Assembly (NCBI GenBank): GCA_964514415.1
Contig: CAZEQL010000008.1
Coordinates: 1 to 31,129, forward strand
Length of the DNA stretch: 31,129 bases
Reading direction: 5' to 3'
DNA from: CAZEQL01 sp964514415
GTDB taxonomy: Bacteria; Chloroflexota; Dehalococcoidia; GIF9; AB-539-J10
Made by a program: the position numbers and the translations under genes. Position 1 is the stretch's first letter; every line of letters begins with the position of its first letter. The notes below the pieces were generated by a model. The model was not told the DNA's origin, made no database searches, and saw only the letters and a program-made list of their open reading frames with translations. This document shows, in pieces, positions 1 through 8,431 of this stretch.

Positions 1-57
1 GTAGTATATCACTCACAGTAGATTAAGTCACTTCATCTCTAATCCCCGGCGCAATTT

Positions 58-87
58 TTGACTGGTGAAGAATAGCAGTGCTACAAT
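58..87 (+). promoter_or_regulatory. Putative sigma70 promoter of the HtrA-like protease gene
   Basis: TTGACT at 58-63 and TACAAT at 82-87 are separated by 18 nt, a good match to the housekeeping consensus. Transcription would start near 94, leaving only about 9 nt before the ATG at 103, and no clear Shine-Dalgarno is present in that leader. Bases 1-57 show no recognisable gene. Confidence 0.55.
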
Positions 88-102
88 CAGCAGCAGACTA
101 AG

Positions 103-1236
103 ATGCCAAAGAAGATCAAATATATCCTTACTGCTCTGGTATTCATAAGTCTGGTTTTAAGCTCTACCGGTTGCTCTCTATCTTTACCTTGGGCACCTAC
201 TCCAGCCCCGTCTACGCCAGCTCCAGCTCCTCCCAGCAACCCAACTGAGCACACCAACCCTAACTGGACATTCCCCTCGGGAAGTAGCCAAACATCCACT
301 CCATTACCCAACATTGCTCTCGTTGTTAAAAAGGCAATGCCCTCCGTGGTCTCCGTCACTACTGAGATGGTAGCTTACGATATTCTCCATCAAGAATATA
401 CCCAGCCTGCCGCTGGCTCCGGGGTAATTATTGATGATGCGGGATACGTTATTACTAACAACCATGTAATCAAGGATGCCAAAAATATAAAAGTGCAGCT
501 AAATGACGGCAGAACTTTTCCCGCCGACATAGTGGGCGCTGATGCTTTGACTGATTTGGCGGTGCTCAAAATCAAAGTGCCCAATTTGCCTTACGCTTCA
601 CTGGGCGATTCATCTCAGCTTGCTGTAGGCAATTGGGTAATAGCTATTGGCAATGCTATGGGAGAAGGTGTATCAGCCAGCGAGGGCATCGTCAGCCGCT
701 TAAATGTCTCAGTGACTGTTGAAGGAAATACCCTGTATGGCTTAATCCAAACCACCGCTGCTATCAATCCTGGCAACAGTGGTGGCCCACTGGTAAATAT
801 GAGTGGCGAAGTAGTGGGCATTACTAGCGTTAAGATGGCTGCAATTAGGGTAGAAGGCATGGGCTACGCCATAAGCACCACTACCGTCAAACCTATCATT
901 GAGGATTTAATCCACCAGGGTTACGTAACTCGCCCCTGGTTGGGAGTAGGGTTATACACTGTGGATTCCCTTGTAGCCAGAATGAACAATCTTTCAATTG
1001 ATAAGGGAGCACTTATTACAAAGCTGTGTGAGCATAGTCCAGCCGATGCCTCTGGATTACAAGAGGGCGATGTTATTATTCGCTTTGCCGGCAAGGAGAT
1101 AAATAACTGTGACGACCTCGTCCAGGCTATTGGTGATAGCCAAATTGGACAGAATGTAGAAATAACTTTCGTCAGAGGCGAGGATACCAAAACAACCTCG
1201 GCTCAACTAACTCAAAGCCCACCACCGTGGGGTTAG
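103..1236 (+). CDS. HtrA/DegP-like trypsin-fold serine protease with one PDZ domain, lipoprotein type
   Basis: This is a 377-aa extracytoplasmic quality-control protease of the HtrA/DegP/DegS class. The N-terminus is a lipoprotein signal peptide: K3-K6, a hydrophobic stretch, then a lipobox-like STGC with the lipidated Cys at 24. A Pro/Ser/Thr-rich linker follows (about 28-70). The protease domain runs about 75-270 with a full catalytic triad: His121 in TNNHV, Asp151 in ALTDLAV and Ser226 in NPGNSGGPL. One PDZ domain follows (about 277-365), beginning RPWLGVGL and containing the GLQEGDVI loop. It is thus a membrane-anchored single-PDZ form like DegS, not two-PDZ DegP. The stop codon overlaps the stop of the convergent ileS gene by 4 nt. 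The family call is secure; the substrates are unknown. Confidence 0.95.
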   Translation: MPKKIKYILTALVFISLVLSSTGCSLSLPWAPTPAPSTPAPAPPSNPTEHTNPNWTFPSGSSQTSTPLPNIALVVKKAMPSVVSVTTEMVAYDILHQEYTQPAAGSGVIIDDAGYVITNNHVIKDAKNIKVQLNDGRTFPADIVGADALTDLAVLKIKVPNLPYASLGDSSQLAVGNWVIAIGNAMGEGVSASEGIVSRLNVSVTVEGNTLYGLIQTTAAINPGNSGGPLVNMSGEVVGITSVKMAAIRVEGMGYAISTTTVKPIIEDLIHQGYVTRPWLGVGLYTVDSLVARMNNLSIDKGALITKLCEHSPADASGLQEGDVIIRFAGKEINNCDDLVQAIGDSQIGQNVEITFVRGEDTKTTSAQLTQSPPPWG

Positions 1237-4200
1237 TCCACCTTCTTGACTGCTAATAGAACATCGCTGCCCGAGATGCGATGTTTCTCAGTATAAGCTT
1301 CGGCTGGAGGAATGCCATCAATAAGCTCCCGAGATAATGTTTCCTGCTTAATATAGCCAGCGAAATCAATTATCACTCGCTTGACCCCTTCCTCTGCTTG
1401 ATAATAGGCAACAATATGGTCGGCAATTTCGAATTTGGCAACGCGACGCATAGTTTGAAGATGACGCACAATTTCCCTACTTAGCCCCTCAGCCACCAAT
1501 TCAGGAGATAATTCAGTGTTTACTGCTACCCAATATTTAGCATCACTGGCTATGCTATAACCAGGCATACCTAAGGAAAATTCCCCACAAGAGCCTTCAT
1601 CTGTAGGGTCCGGAATAACAACCTTTTTGACATTTATCTCTTCCATTATTTCAGTGGCCAACTTGCCGAAAGCTTCCTTTTCCCTTTTAGATTCCACCTT
1701 GATCACAACCTCCCCCAACGGTTGGCGTACTTTAATCCCAGCCTTAGCTCGTGCTGCCCTGCCCAAGCTTGCTATTTTCCTGACCAGCTTAACATTGCTA
1801 TTCAACTCATCATCGATTTTAGCCACATCTGCTACAGGAAAATCAGTTAAATGCACACTCTCCTCAGCTTTAGGGTCAACAGAGCAAACCAAGTTTTGAT
1901 AAAGCTCTTCAGCAATAAACGGGGTAAGAGGAGCCAAAAGTCGAGACAAAGTCACTAAACACTGATACAGAGTAGTATATGCTGCTAATTTATCAGCATC
2001 GTTCTCACTCTTCCAGAATCGACGGCGATTCCTCCTTACATACCAATTAGATAAATTATCCACAAATTTCTCAATCTGGCGCGCCGCTAAGGTGGGGTTA
2101 TAATCGTCTAGTGCTCTGATTACCCCTTCTACAAGCCGATTAAGTTCCGAGATAATCCAAATATCCAGCAAGGTTAGAGATAATAAGGCTGAAGGCTGGG
2201 GAGCGAAACGGTCAATATTGGCATAAAGGATAAAAAAAGAATAAGTATTCCACAAAGTAAGCAAAACTTTTTGCATGGTTTCAGCAACCGTCTGAATAGA
2301 AAAACGATGGCTATCTTCTCCCGATGCAGAAACCAACATATACCAGCGCAGGGCATCAGTGCCATAATCATTAACTACTGCCCAAGGGTCAATCACATTA
2401 CCCTTCGACTTGCTCATCTTCTCACCTTGGGCATCAACAACATGCCCCAAACAAACCACATTCTTAAAACAAGGCCGACCAAAGAGCAAGGTAGATATAG
2501 CATGCAAGCTATAAAACCAACCACGAGTCTGATCAACAGCTTCACAAACAAAATCAGCGGGAAAGTTCTGCTCAAACTTATCTTTATTCCCAAAGGGATA
2601 ATGCCACTGAGCTATAGGCATAGCCCCAGAATCAAACCAGCAATCAATTACCTCGGGAACGCGCTGCATCTCGCCACCACACGCAGAACAAGCGAAGGTA
2701 ATTTTATCCATATAAGGACGGTGCAAATCTAGAGGCATGTTCAATCCACAGAGATTCGCCTTTGCTTTCAACTCATCAATGCTACCAACACATTCATACT
2801 TGCCGCAGGAGGAACAATACCAAATATTAAGAGGTGTTCCCCAATAACGCTCTCGGGAAAAAGCCCAGTCAACATTGTTCTCCAGCCAATCGCCAAAACG
2901 ACCGTGCTTAATATAATCAGGATACCAATTTACCTCAGCATTACCGGAAATGAGCTTCTCTTTAACTGCTGTCGTCTTGATATACCACGTTTCCTTAGCA
3001 TAATAGAGTAAAGGTGCTTCACACCGCCAGCAAAAAGGATAGGTATGGGTAATCCTTTCACTGCGGTAAAGCAATCCCCTCGACTTGAGGTCTTCGAGAA
3101 TAAGAGGATCAGCATCCTTGACAAACTTGCCAGAGAAAGAATAACTGCCGGTAAATTTTCCTGCTAAATCCACAGGTTGAACAAAATCAAGCCCTTCAGC
3201 CATTCCAGTATCAAAATCAACTTCCCCAAAGGCAGGAGCACTATGAACGACACCAGTGCCCTCTTCCAGGGAAACAAAATCAGCGCCAACCACAGGGTAG
3301 GTTAAACCCTCCCCTGTTTCCTCTACATTCAACGTTGGTAGATTCAGACGCTGCACAGCAAAATCATGAGGATTAAACAAAGGCTCATATTCAAGGTACA
3401 AAAGGTCATCGCCAAGAACAACTCCTAGTTCAGTGTAACCCTTAAGCCCAACCTCGTTCACAAGCATTGTGGCTAGAATAAGATAATCGTGATCCCCCTC
3501 CATCACACTATATCCAGCATGAGGAGCTACTGCTAAGGCAGTATTGCCAGGCAGAGTCCAAGGAGTGGTCGTCCAAGCAAGAAAATAAGCGGGCTTGTTA
3601 GCTAAAACTGGAGGCTTAAGAATAGAACTAAGCTTCGTAACACGATTCGCCAATGAAGGAACATGGAGCTTAAATTTTATGTAAACTGATGGATCTTCAA
3701 CATCGTCTCTATACCCCAAAGCTACTTCATGCGAGCTAAGGGAGGTGCCACATCTGGGACAATGTGGCGTTACTTTATAGCCTTGATAAATCAAGCCTTT
3801 ATCCCATAGTTTCTTTACTATCCACCAACAAGATTCAATATAATCATTGTCCAAGGTTATATAAGGATGGTCCATATCTATCCAACAGCCAATACGTTCA
3901 GTCATAGCCTCCCATTCTTTAATATAGCTGAACGCACTTTCGCGACAACGTTGGTTAAACTGAGCCACCCCGTACTCCTCAATTTGAACCTTGTTACTAA
4001 AACCAAGAGAGTGTTCTACCTCCAGCTCTACAGGCAATCCATGCATATCCCACCCTGCCTTGCGGGGTACATGATAGCCTTTCATCGTTTTGTAGCGACA
4101 GACAATGTCCTTAAACAGTCGAGATAACACATGATGAACACCAGGGCTGCCATTAGCTGTAGGTGGACCCTCATAAAAGACATAATGCGGCGACCCTTCC

Positions 4201-4304
4201 CTTACCTCAACACTCCTGTTAAAAACCCTATTCTCTCTCCAAAAACGAAGGATGTTCTCTTCCAGTTTGGGAAAGTCAACCTTACCACTTACTTTTCGAA
4301 ACAT
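1233..4304 (-). CDS. ileS: Isoleucyl-tRNA synthetase, long eukaryote-like (IleS2) type
   Basis: This cytoplasmic class I synthetase charges tRNA-Ile with isoleucine. The protein is 1023 aa, the size of the long IleS2 form. The nucleotide-binding signature is GPPTANG (46-52) followed by an unusual HIGH motif read as GVHH (55-58). The editing (CP1) insert carries WTTTPWTLPGN near 244-254 and GTGVVHSAPAFGEVDFD near 349-365. Cys pairs at 182/185, 425/428, 497/500 and 539/542 suggest zinc sites. The class signature KMSKS is at 629-633 and the anticodon-binding helical domain follows. The gene starts 3 nt after the jag stop with no strong ribosome-binding site, so translational coupling to jag is likely. 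No T-box leader is visible, which fits its place at the end of an operon. IleS2 enzymes are typically poorly inhibited by mupirocin; that is family knowledge and untested here. Confidence 0.97.
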   Translation of the reverse strand: MFRKVSGKVDFPKLEENILRFWRENRVFNRSVEVREGSPHYVFYEGPPTANGSPGVHHVLSRLFKDIVCRYKTMKGYHVPRKAGWDMHGLPVELEVEHSLGFSNKVQIEEYGVAQFNQRCRESAFSYIKEWEAMTERIGCWIDMDHPYITLDNDYIESCWWIVKKLWDKGLIYQGYKVTPHCPRCGTSLSSHEVALGYRDDVEDPSVYIKFKLHVPSLANRVTKLSSILKPPVLANKPAYFLAWTTTPWTLPGNTALAVAPHAGYSVMEGDHDYLILATMLVNEVGLKGYTELGVVLGDDLLYLEYEPLFNPHDFAVQRLNLPTLNVEETGEGLTYPVVGADFVSLEEGTGVVHSAPAFGEVDFDTGMAEGLDFVQPVDLAGKFTGSYSFSGKFVKDADPLILEDLKSRGLLYRSERITHTYPFCWRCEAPLLYYAKETWYIKTTAVKEKLISGNAEVNWYPDYIKHGRFGDWLENNVDWAFSRERYWGTPLNIWYCSSCGKYECVGSIDELKAKANLCGLNMPLDLHRPYMDKITFACSACGGEMQRVPEVIDCWFDSGAMPIAQWHYPFGNKDKFEQNFPADFVCEAVDQTRGWFYSLHAISTLLFGRPCFKNVVCLGHVVDAQGEKMSKSKGNVIDPWAVVNDYGTDALRWYMLVSASGEDSHRFSIQTVAETMQKVLLTLWNTYSFFILYANIDRFAPQPSALLSLTLLDIWIISELNRLVEGVIRALDDYNPTLAARQIEKFVDNLSNWYVRRNRRRFWKSENDADKLAAYTTLYQCLVTLSRLLAPLTPFIAEELYQNLVCSVDPKAEESVHLTDFPVADVAKIDDELNSNVKLVRKIASLGRAARAKAGIKVRQPLGEVVIKVESKREKEAFGKLATEIMEEINVKKVVIPDPTDEGSCGEFSLGMPGYSIASDAKYWVAVNTELSPELVAEGLSREIVRHLQTMRRVAKFEIADHIVAYYQAEEGVKRVIIDFAGYIKQETLSRELIDGIPPAEAYTEKHRISGSDVLLAVKKVD

Positions 4305-4307
4305 GAG

Positions 4308-4976
4308 CTAACTCTGCTTCGGTGAAATAACCACTTTTCTATTCTCACCTTCACCTATGCTATGAGTCGTCACCTCAGAATGGTCAGCTAAAGTTAGATG
4401 AATAATACGGCGCTCATCAGGCGGCATCGACTCCAAAGTTACAGCCTGATGCTCTGATTTTACTTGCTCCGTTAGATACAAGGCCAACCTTTGCAAAGAT
4501 TCATGGCGGCGCTTTTTATACCCAGCAACATCAATAGACAATGGTAGCCACGTTTCTAATCGCCCCGCTACTATGCGTTTAACAATATATCCCAGTGAAG
4601 CCAGAGTCTGCCCCCGATGACCAATCAAGATACCCAAATCGTCACCTTCAATATTCAAAGCTACAGGTGTTTCATCAGATAAGACTTCAATCCTGCCTGC
4701 TACTCCCATCAAATTAAGCAGCCTTGCTAAGACATCAGTGGCTACTTGCACTGCATCTTCATCCCTACCTTGTTCTTCTCCCTCCAAGGGAGAGGCTAGG
4801 TGAAGGACTAATGGCTTTGCTCTAATCACAGCCTCTTCACCCCCCATCCCAAAGATTCCTGACTTGCCTTCTTTAACAACCACTACTTCAAATTGGCTGC
4901 GATTTATCCCTAATCGTTTTTCTGCCGCTTCGATCGCCTGTTCCACTGTCTTGGCTGTTATCTCCAACTCTTCCAT
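4308..4976 (-). CDS. jag: Jag/KhpB RNA-binding protein (Jag_N, KH, R3H)
   Basis: This 222-aa cytoplasmic RNA-binding protein, also called KhpB or SpoIIIJ-associated protein, is usually encoded next to yidC. Three domains can be read. Jag_N covers about 1-55 and includes KSGIFGMGG at 38-46. A KH domain covers about 75-150, with the GxxG loop as GHRG at 119-122. An R3H domain covers about 155-220, with the R..H pair at 157-161. The linker between Jag_N and KH (residues 57-67) is encoded by DNA that resembles a dispersed palindromic repeat seen elsewhere in the window (see 4776-4806). The gene lies 59 nt downstream of yidC and 3 nt upstream of ileS. The order yidC-jag is the classical one and supports the call. 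Confidence 0.94.
   Translation of the reverse strand: MEELEITAKTVEQAIEAAEKRLGINRSQFEVVVVKEGKSGIFGMGGEEAVIRAKPLVLHLASPLEGEEQGRDEDAVQVATDVLARLLNLMGVAGRIEVLSDETPVALNIEGDDLGILIGHRGQTLASLGYIVKRIVAGRLETWLPLSIDVAGYKKRRHESLQRLALYLTEQVKSEHQAVTLESMPPDERRIIHLTLADHSEVTTHSIGEGENRKVVISPKQS
4776..4806. repeat. Palindromic repeat-like segment inside the jag linker
   Basis: The plus strand contains TTCTCCCTCCAAGGGAGAGG followed by CTAGGTGAAGG. This closely matches the intergenic palindrome at 24521-24555 (TCTCCCTTGAAGGGAGAGG followed by ATTGAGGTGAGGG), apart from a two-base gap and a few substitutions. In jag it is read in frame as the low-complexity linker around SPLEGE. I infer a repeat insertion tolerated in a domain linker; chance similarity cannot be excluded. 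Confidence 0.4.
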
Positions 4977-5035
4977 ACATCCAACCTCTCTCCTTTAGCA
5001 ATTTGCTTTGGTGCTGACTTAGCCTATGACTATTT

Positions 5036-5800
5036 CTACGATGCCCGTTTGCTTCCTTGCGCTGGTGCCGTTTGGGTAGGAGACCGAAATCTAAGATAAC
5101 CCCAACCACCAGTAATGAAATACTGGGTTATAATACCAATCACATTAGAAGCTGCCCAAAAGAGAGCTAATCCACTGGGAAACATTAAAACAAACATGCC
5201 AAACATGACCGGCATCATTATTAGCATCATGCTGCTCGTTGACTGTTGTCTTGGGTCAAGAGAGGGTGCAGTGGTCATTTTCTGCTGCACCCACATTGTG
5301 CCGCCAACTATAATGGCTAAAATAAGGTCACCCCTACCTCCCAAATTGAGCCACAAAAAGTGACTACTTAAAGGAAACGCCTGATTTATCACCTGCCAAG
5401 AATAAAGATGATAAGACAAATCCAGTAAGTTCTCCGGCGTGGTGGCCAAAGCTTTCATGATGGATTGATACAGAGCAATCCAAACAGGAAACTGAACTAA
5501 CATGGGCCATATACAGCCTAGGGGACTCACCCCAGTCTCTTTATAGACCTTCATCATCTCCTGCTGAAGCTTCTGCTTGTTCTTACCATACTTCTTTTGC
5601 AACTCCTGAATCTTCGGCTGCATTTCCTGCATGAACTTAGTGGAACGGAGCTGCTTTAAGGTGAGAGGCAGGAGTACCAGACGAACAATAACGGTAAGAG
5701 CAATAATGGCTAACCCAAAGCTGTCAGCTAAAATACTGCTCAAGGCAATCAATAAATTAAGCACAGGGTCAAGGATAATCAAACTCCACAAATTTGCCAT
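5036..5800 (-). CDS. yidC: YidC/Oxa1-family membrane protein insertase
   Basis: This insertase places proteins in the cytoplasmic membrane, alone or with Sec. The 254-aa length matches the short form that lacks the large periplasmic P1 domain of proteobacterial YidC. A first hydrophobic helix (about 5-24) precedes the conserved core. The core contains the hydrophilic-groove arginine (Arg40 in VIVRLVLLPL), the cytoplasmic coiled hairpin (about 50-85, rich in K/Q/E), PLGCIWPMLVQFPVWIALY near 93-111, and further helices ending about 232. No lipobox is visible at the N-terminus. The start is supported by AGGAT/GGAA upstream, and the preceding gene ends 10 nt away. It lies in the conserved block rpmH-rnpA-yidD-yidC-jag, interrupted by the PQQ-like lipoprotein gene. 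Confidence 0.95.
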   Translation of the reverse strand: MANLWSLIILDPVLNLLIALSSILADSFGLAIIALTVIVRLVLLPLTLKQLRSTKFMQEMQPKIQELQKKYGKNKQKLQQEMMKVYKETGVSPLGCIWPMLVQFPVWIALYQSIMKALATTPENLLDLSYHLYSWQVINQAFPLSSHFLWLNLGGRGDLILAIIVGGTMWVQQKMTTAPSLDPRQQSTSSMMLIMMPVMFGMFVLMFPSGLALFWAASNVIGIITQYFITGGWGYLRFRSPTQTAPAQGSKRAS

Positions 5801-5810
5801 TATTCCAATC

Positions 5811-6980
5811 CTACTTAATAGACAAAGGAAGTCTCCAGCTTACTCTCCCTTCGTCAATATCCAGAGCATATAGGCAGTTATCCTGAGTGCGAATATAGGC
5901 TACGCCATCCTGAGCACAAAAAGACCCCCGAATAGACCCATCAATAGAGATAGCCTTCACTGGCGTCATTGCTTTATCCTGAGGCCTGGCGCTAGTGTCA
6001 AAAACATATACGTCGCCAGCCTCAGCAGCCACCACCAGCAAATCACCCATCAAAACCGGCGAAGCTACTACAGGACTTCCAGCATCAAATTCCCACAATT
6101 CCTCGCCCGTATCAGCAGCAACAGCGTAAATTTTGCCATCAAGACAACCAGCATAAACAACGCCATCTTTAACCACAGGAGCACTCCAAAACCATCTGCC
6201 ACCGGTAAATTCCCAAAGCGTCGCAACATCACCTATTTTCACAGCACAGAGATTACGATCAAAGGAGCCCACAAATACAGTATCATCATAAAGCGCTGGC
6301 GAGGAAACAAAACCCACTTCCGATTCAAAAGTCCAAGATAGCTTCTTGCCAGTTTTGGTTGATAAGGTATAAATATGACCATCAAGAGTGCTTGCATAAA
6401 TAGTATCGCCCTTAATCACCGGAGTCGTCCACAGCTTTTCATCCAGAATATCTGACTTCCAATTTAAGTCACCAAATTCCTTATCCAAGGAATACACTCT
6501 ACCATCAGAGTTAGTTACATATATAGCATTCTCGCCTATTACCGGACTACCCACTATACCACCGGTTATTTCCTCCGTCTTTGGATAACGCCACTCTCCA
6601 CTTCTCGTTTGAGGAAAAGGCAAATCTTGAGTTCTAGCCAACATGCTTAATGCCAGAACCTCACCATTATAACTACCAACATAGACCAGGCTTTCCTCCA
6701 CAGCGAGAGTACCATATATTGCAGATGGCACAGATGTTTGACCACACGACATACCGTCGCTAGAAAGCACAGGGAGAGTATAAGACCATTCTAAATTTCG
6801 GGTTGACGAGTTCACCGCCACTACTTCACCCTCCATAGAGCCCATATACAGGATGCCATCACTCAAAGTAGTTCCCGACCATCCCTGCGCTGGCTGAGTC
6901 CTACTACCAGGTATACAAGAGACCAAAGTCAAACTAAAAAGGAAAACTGCGATGAGCACTAATACTCTTACTTGCTTCAC
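5811..6980 (-). CDS. PQQ-like beta-propeller lipoprotein (BamB-like fold)
   Basis: This 389-aa secreted protein has a lipoprotein signal peptide, with lipobox LVSC and Cys22. About eight repeats follow of the form x(I/V)Y-(V/A)xxxDGx(V/I)YAL...(L)xW, for example GILYMGSMEGEVVAV, TIYASTLDGHIYTL, VVYAGCLDGKIYAV and VAYIRTQDNCLYAL. Together they should form an eight-bladed propeller of the PQQ/BamB type. No enzyme active site is evident, so binding or scaffolding is more likely than catalysis. It sits between yidD and yidC, where a BamB-like surface protein could plausibly help membrane insertion or folding; that is inference from position. The start is GTG at 6980. A TATAAT on the minus strand (7000-6995) would give a leader of only about 8 nt, so it may have its own promoter inside the operon. 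Confidence 0.85.
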   Translation of the reverse strand: MKQVRVLVLIAVFLFSLTLVSCIPGSRTQPAQGWSGTTLSDGILYMGSMEGEVVAVNSSTRNLEWSYTLPVLSSDGMSCGQTSVPSAIYGTLAVEESLVYVGSYNGEVLALSMLARTQDLPFPQTRSGEWRYPKTEEITGGIVGSPVIGENAIYVTNSDGRVYSLDKEFGDLNWKSDILDEKLWTTPVIKGDTIYASTLDGHIYTLSTKTGKKLSWTFESEVGFVSSPALYDDTVFVGSFDRNLCAVKIGDVATLWEFTGGRWFWSAPVVKDGVVYAGCLDGKIYAVAADTGEELWEFDAGSPVVASPVLMGDLLVVAAEAGDVYVFDTSARPQDKAMTPVKAISIDGSIRGSFCAQDGVAYIRTQDNCLYALDIDEGRVSWRLPLSIK

Positions 6981-7001
6981 TTTAATAATACAACATTATA
7001 T

Positions 7002-7214
7002 CTACGGCACCGGATCATAACCGCCTTCAGAGAAAGGATTACATCGAGCTAACCGCTTAACCGCCAACCAGCTACCTTTGACAAATCCATACCTTTCAAT
7101 CGCCTCACATGCAAAGCGAGAACATGTAGGTTGGAAGCGGCAAGAATGGGGAGTAACTTCCGATATCGTTATTTGATATAGTCTAATTAAATCTAGCGCT
7201 AACTGCTTCATCAC
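7002..7214 (-). CDS. yidD: Membrane protein insertion efficiency factor YidD
   Basis: A 70-aa protein of the YidD family (formerly a haemolysin-like DUF37), which peripherally associates with the inner membrane and assists YidC-dependent insertion. The family signature is complete: a short amphipathic N-terminus (LALDLIRLYQITIS), then CRFQPTCSRFACEAIERYG and a C-terminal region ending CNPFSEGGYDPVP. The start ATG lies 32 nt inside the end of rnpA, a typical rnpA-yidD overlap suggesting coupled translation. Confidence 0.95.
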   Translation of the reverse strand: MMKQLALDLIRLYQITISEVTPHSCRFQPTCSRFACEAIERYGFVKGSWLAVKRLARCNPFSEGGYDPVP

Positions 7215-7554
7215 TATCTTCCAGCAATCGTGCTCGAGTTAACAACTTAGTTACCGCCTCTTCTAGTTGATGATAATCGGCAGTAACTGCTTTTGGACGA
7301 ACAACGAAAACAACATCCCAGCTTGGTTTTATTATTTGCAAATGCATTACCTCCCTGAGTAATCGCTTTAAGCGATTTCGCTGCACTGCGTTACCTACTT
7401 TCTTAGTCACAGAAAAACCGCATCTACTCAAGCCCAAACCATTAGGTACCGCCTTCATTATCAACAAGCCCTCTGTCCACACCCTACCTCGCTGGTAAAC
7501 CCATGCATACTGCGTCTTCTTAGTTAATTTAGTTAAAACTCGAGACTCTTTCAT
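7183..7554 (-). CDS. rnpA: Ribonuclease P protein component
   Basis: The 123-aa basic protein subunit of RNase P helps the RNA subunit bind and mature pre-tRNA 5' ends. The central RNR signature is present as VGNAVQRNRLKRLLREV (about 51-67), with the preceding CGFSVTKKVG strand and the aromatic/basic N-terminal cleft (LTKKTQYAWVYQRGR). It follows rpmH by 9 nt and overlaps yidD by 32 nt. The order rpmH-rnpA-yidD is highly conserved across bacteria. The RNA partner rnpB was not found in this window. Confidence 0.95.
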   Translation of the reverse strand: MKESRVLTKLTKKTQYAWVYQRGRVWTEGLLIMKAVPNGLGLSRCGFSVTKKVGNAVQRNRLKRLLREVMHLQIIKPSWDVVFVVRPKAVTADYHQLEEAVTKLLTRARLLEDSDEAVSARFN

Positions 7555-7563
7555 AGAATGGAA

Positions 7564-7704
7564 CTAAACTGGAGTCAATTTCCAACGCCCCTTAAGTCGC
7601 CTTGCCTTGAGCACCCGCCTTCCTCCCCGACTAGCCATTCTGGCGCGAAAACCCAACTTACGCTTTCGGGAAAGTTTCTTTGGCTGATAAGTACGCTTCG
7701 GCAT
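7564..7704 (-). CDS. rpmH: 50S ribosomal protein bL34
   Basis: This short gene was found by translating the minus strand by hand. It encodes 46 residues starting MPKRTYQPKKLSRKRKLGFR, continuing ARMASRGGRRVLKARRLKGR and ending WKLTPV. That is the full bL34 signature: strongly basic, with a GFRxRMxxxxGRxxLxxRRxKGR core. An AGGAT Shine-Dalgarno lies about 7 nt before the ATG at 7704. The stop is TAG at 7566-7564, 9 nt before rnpA. The upstream neighbour is rpsR, not dnaA, so this L34 gene has lost or never had its common origin-proximal context. Confidence 0.96.
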   Translation of the reverse strand: MPKRTYQPKKLSRKRKLGFRARMASRGGRRVLKARRLKGRWKLTPV

Positions 7705-7713
7705 CTGGCTATC

Positions 7714-8022
7714 CTAAGATTTCGATCGATGTAAGCCCACACCACCAGTTTTCCAAATATGACTGGGGGCATAAGGTAACAAGGCCAAAAAACGAGCCCT
7801 CTTTATAGCTTGCGCTAGACACCGTTGATGTTTAGCACAAGCCTTGGTTCTCCGTCGTGACCAAATGTTGCCACGGTCAGAAATACACTGTGATAACACA
7901 GAAACATCTCTGTAATCTATTCTCATTTTCCCCACACAAAAAGGACAAACAGCTGGTTTAGTAACGAAGTTCCTCGCTGCTCCCCTTACTCTCTCAGTAC
8001 CTACTCCCCTGATATCAGCCAA
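7714..8022 (-). CDS. rpsR: 30S ribosomal protein bS18
   Basis: A 102-aa small-subunit protein that partners S6 on the platform. Recognisable elements are the CPFC motif (26-29) after a basic N-terminus, IDYRDVSVLSQCISDRGNI, and the C-terminal KHQRCLAQAIKRARFLALLPYA signature of S18. The extra Cys residues (26, 29, 46, 62) and His (65) indicate the zinc-binding version of S18. It lies 18 nt downstream of ssb in the conserved rpsF-ssb-rpsR order and 9 nt upstream of rpmH. The usual downstream gene rplI is absent here. Confidence 0.96.
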   Translation of the reverse strand: MADIRGVGTERVRGAARNFVTKPAVCPFCVGKMRIDYRDVSVLSQCISDRGNIWSRRRTKACAKHQRCLAQAIKRARFLALLPYAPSHIWKTGGVGLHRSKS

Positions 8023-8040
8023 ATTTCCCTCCCCTTTATT

Positions 8041-8430
8041 TTACTCAAAGGGCAAATCCTCAGGCTCAAGCTCACCCCCCTCAGGAAGGTTAGCCACAGC
8101 CCTGGCACCGAGAAAAAGTACTCGATCCGCAGTTACCTCAAGACTAGTACGCATTTGCCCATCTTGTCCTTCCCAATCACGAGCATGCAATTTCCCCTCG
8201 ACATAAACTTGCTTTCCTTTGGACAAGAATTTATTGCAACTCTCAGCTTGTTTGCCCCAAACGGTAATCCTGAACCAATCTGTCTCTTCCCTAGTCTCAC
8301 CAGCAGAAGTAGTGTAACGGCGATTAGTAGCCATACGAAAAGAGGCAACCGCTTTGCCATCAGGTGTAAATCTCATCTCGGGATCACTACCTAAATTGCC
8401 AATGAGTAATACTTTGCTTAAGCTTGCCAC
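8041..8430 (-). CDS. ssb: Single-stranded DNA-binding protein
   Basis: The 129-aa SSB protects ssDNA and recruits partners at replication and repair sites. The OB fold is readable: MASLSKVLLIGNLGSDPEMRF at the N-terminus, FRMATNRRY, ETDWFRITVWGKQAE, and KGKQVYVEGKLHARDWEG. The C-terminus ends EPEDLPFE, close to the acidic DDDLPF tip that binds partner proteins; one residue extends past the usual terminal Phe. The protein is short because the linker between OB fold and tip is only about 15 residues. The start lies 1 nt after the rpsF stop, giving strong coupling. Confidence 0.96.
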   Translation of the reverse strand: MASLSKVLLIGNLGSDPEMRFTPDGKAVASFRMATNRRYTTSAGETREETDWFRITVWGKQAESCNKFLSKGKQVYVEGKLHARDWEGQDGQMRTSLEVTADRVLFLGARAVANLPEGGELEPEDLPFE

Positions 8431-8431
8431 A

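Noticed and set aside
2271..2732. 153-codon frame antisense to ileS
   Set aside because: The opposite strand encodes the conserved KMSKS region of IleS; this is a shadow frame.
4305..4320. T-box leader for ileS
   Set aside because: Only 3 nt separate jag and ileS; there is no room and no T-box sequence.
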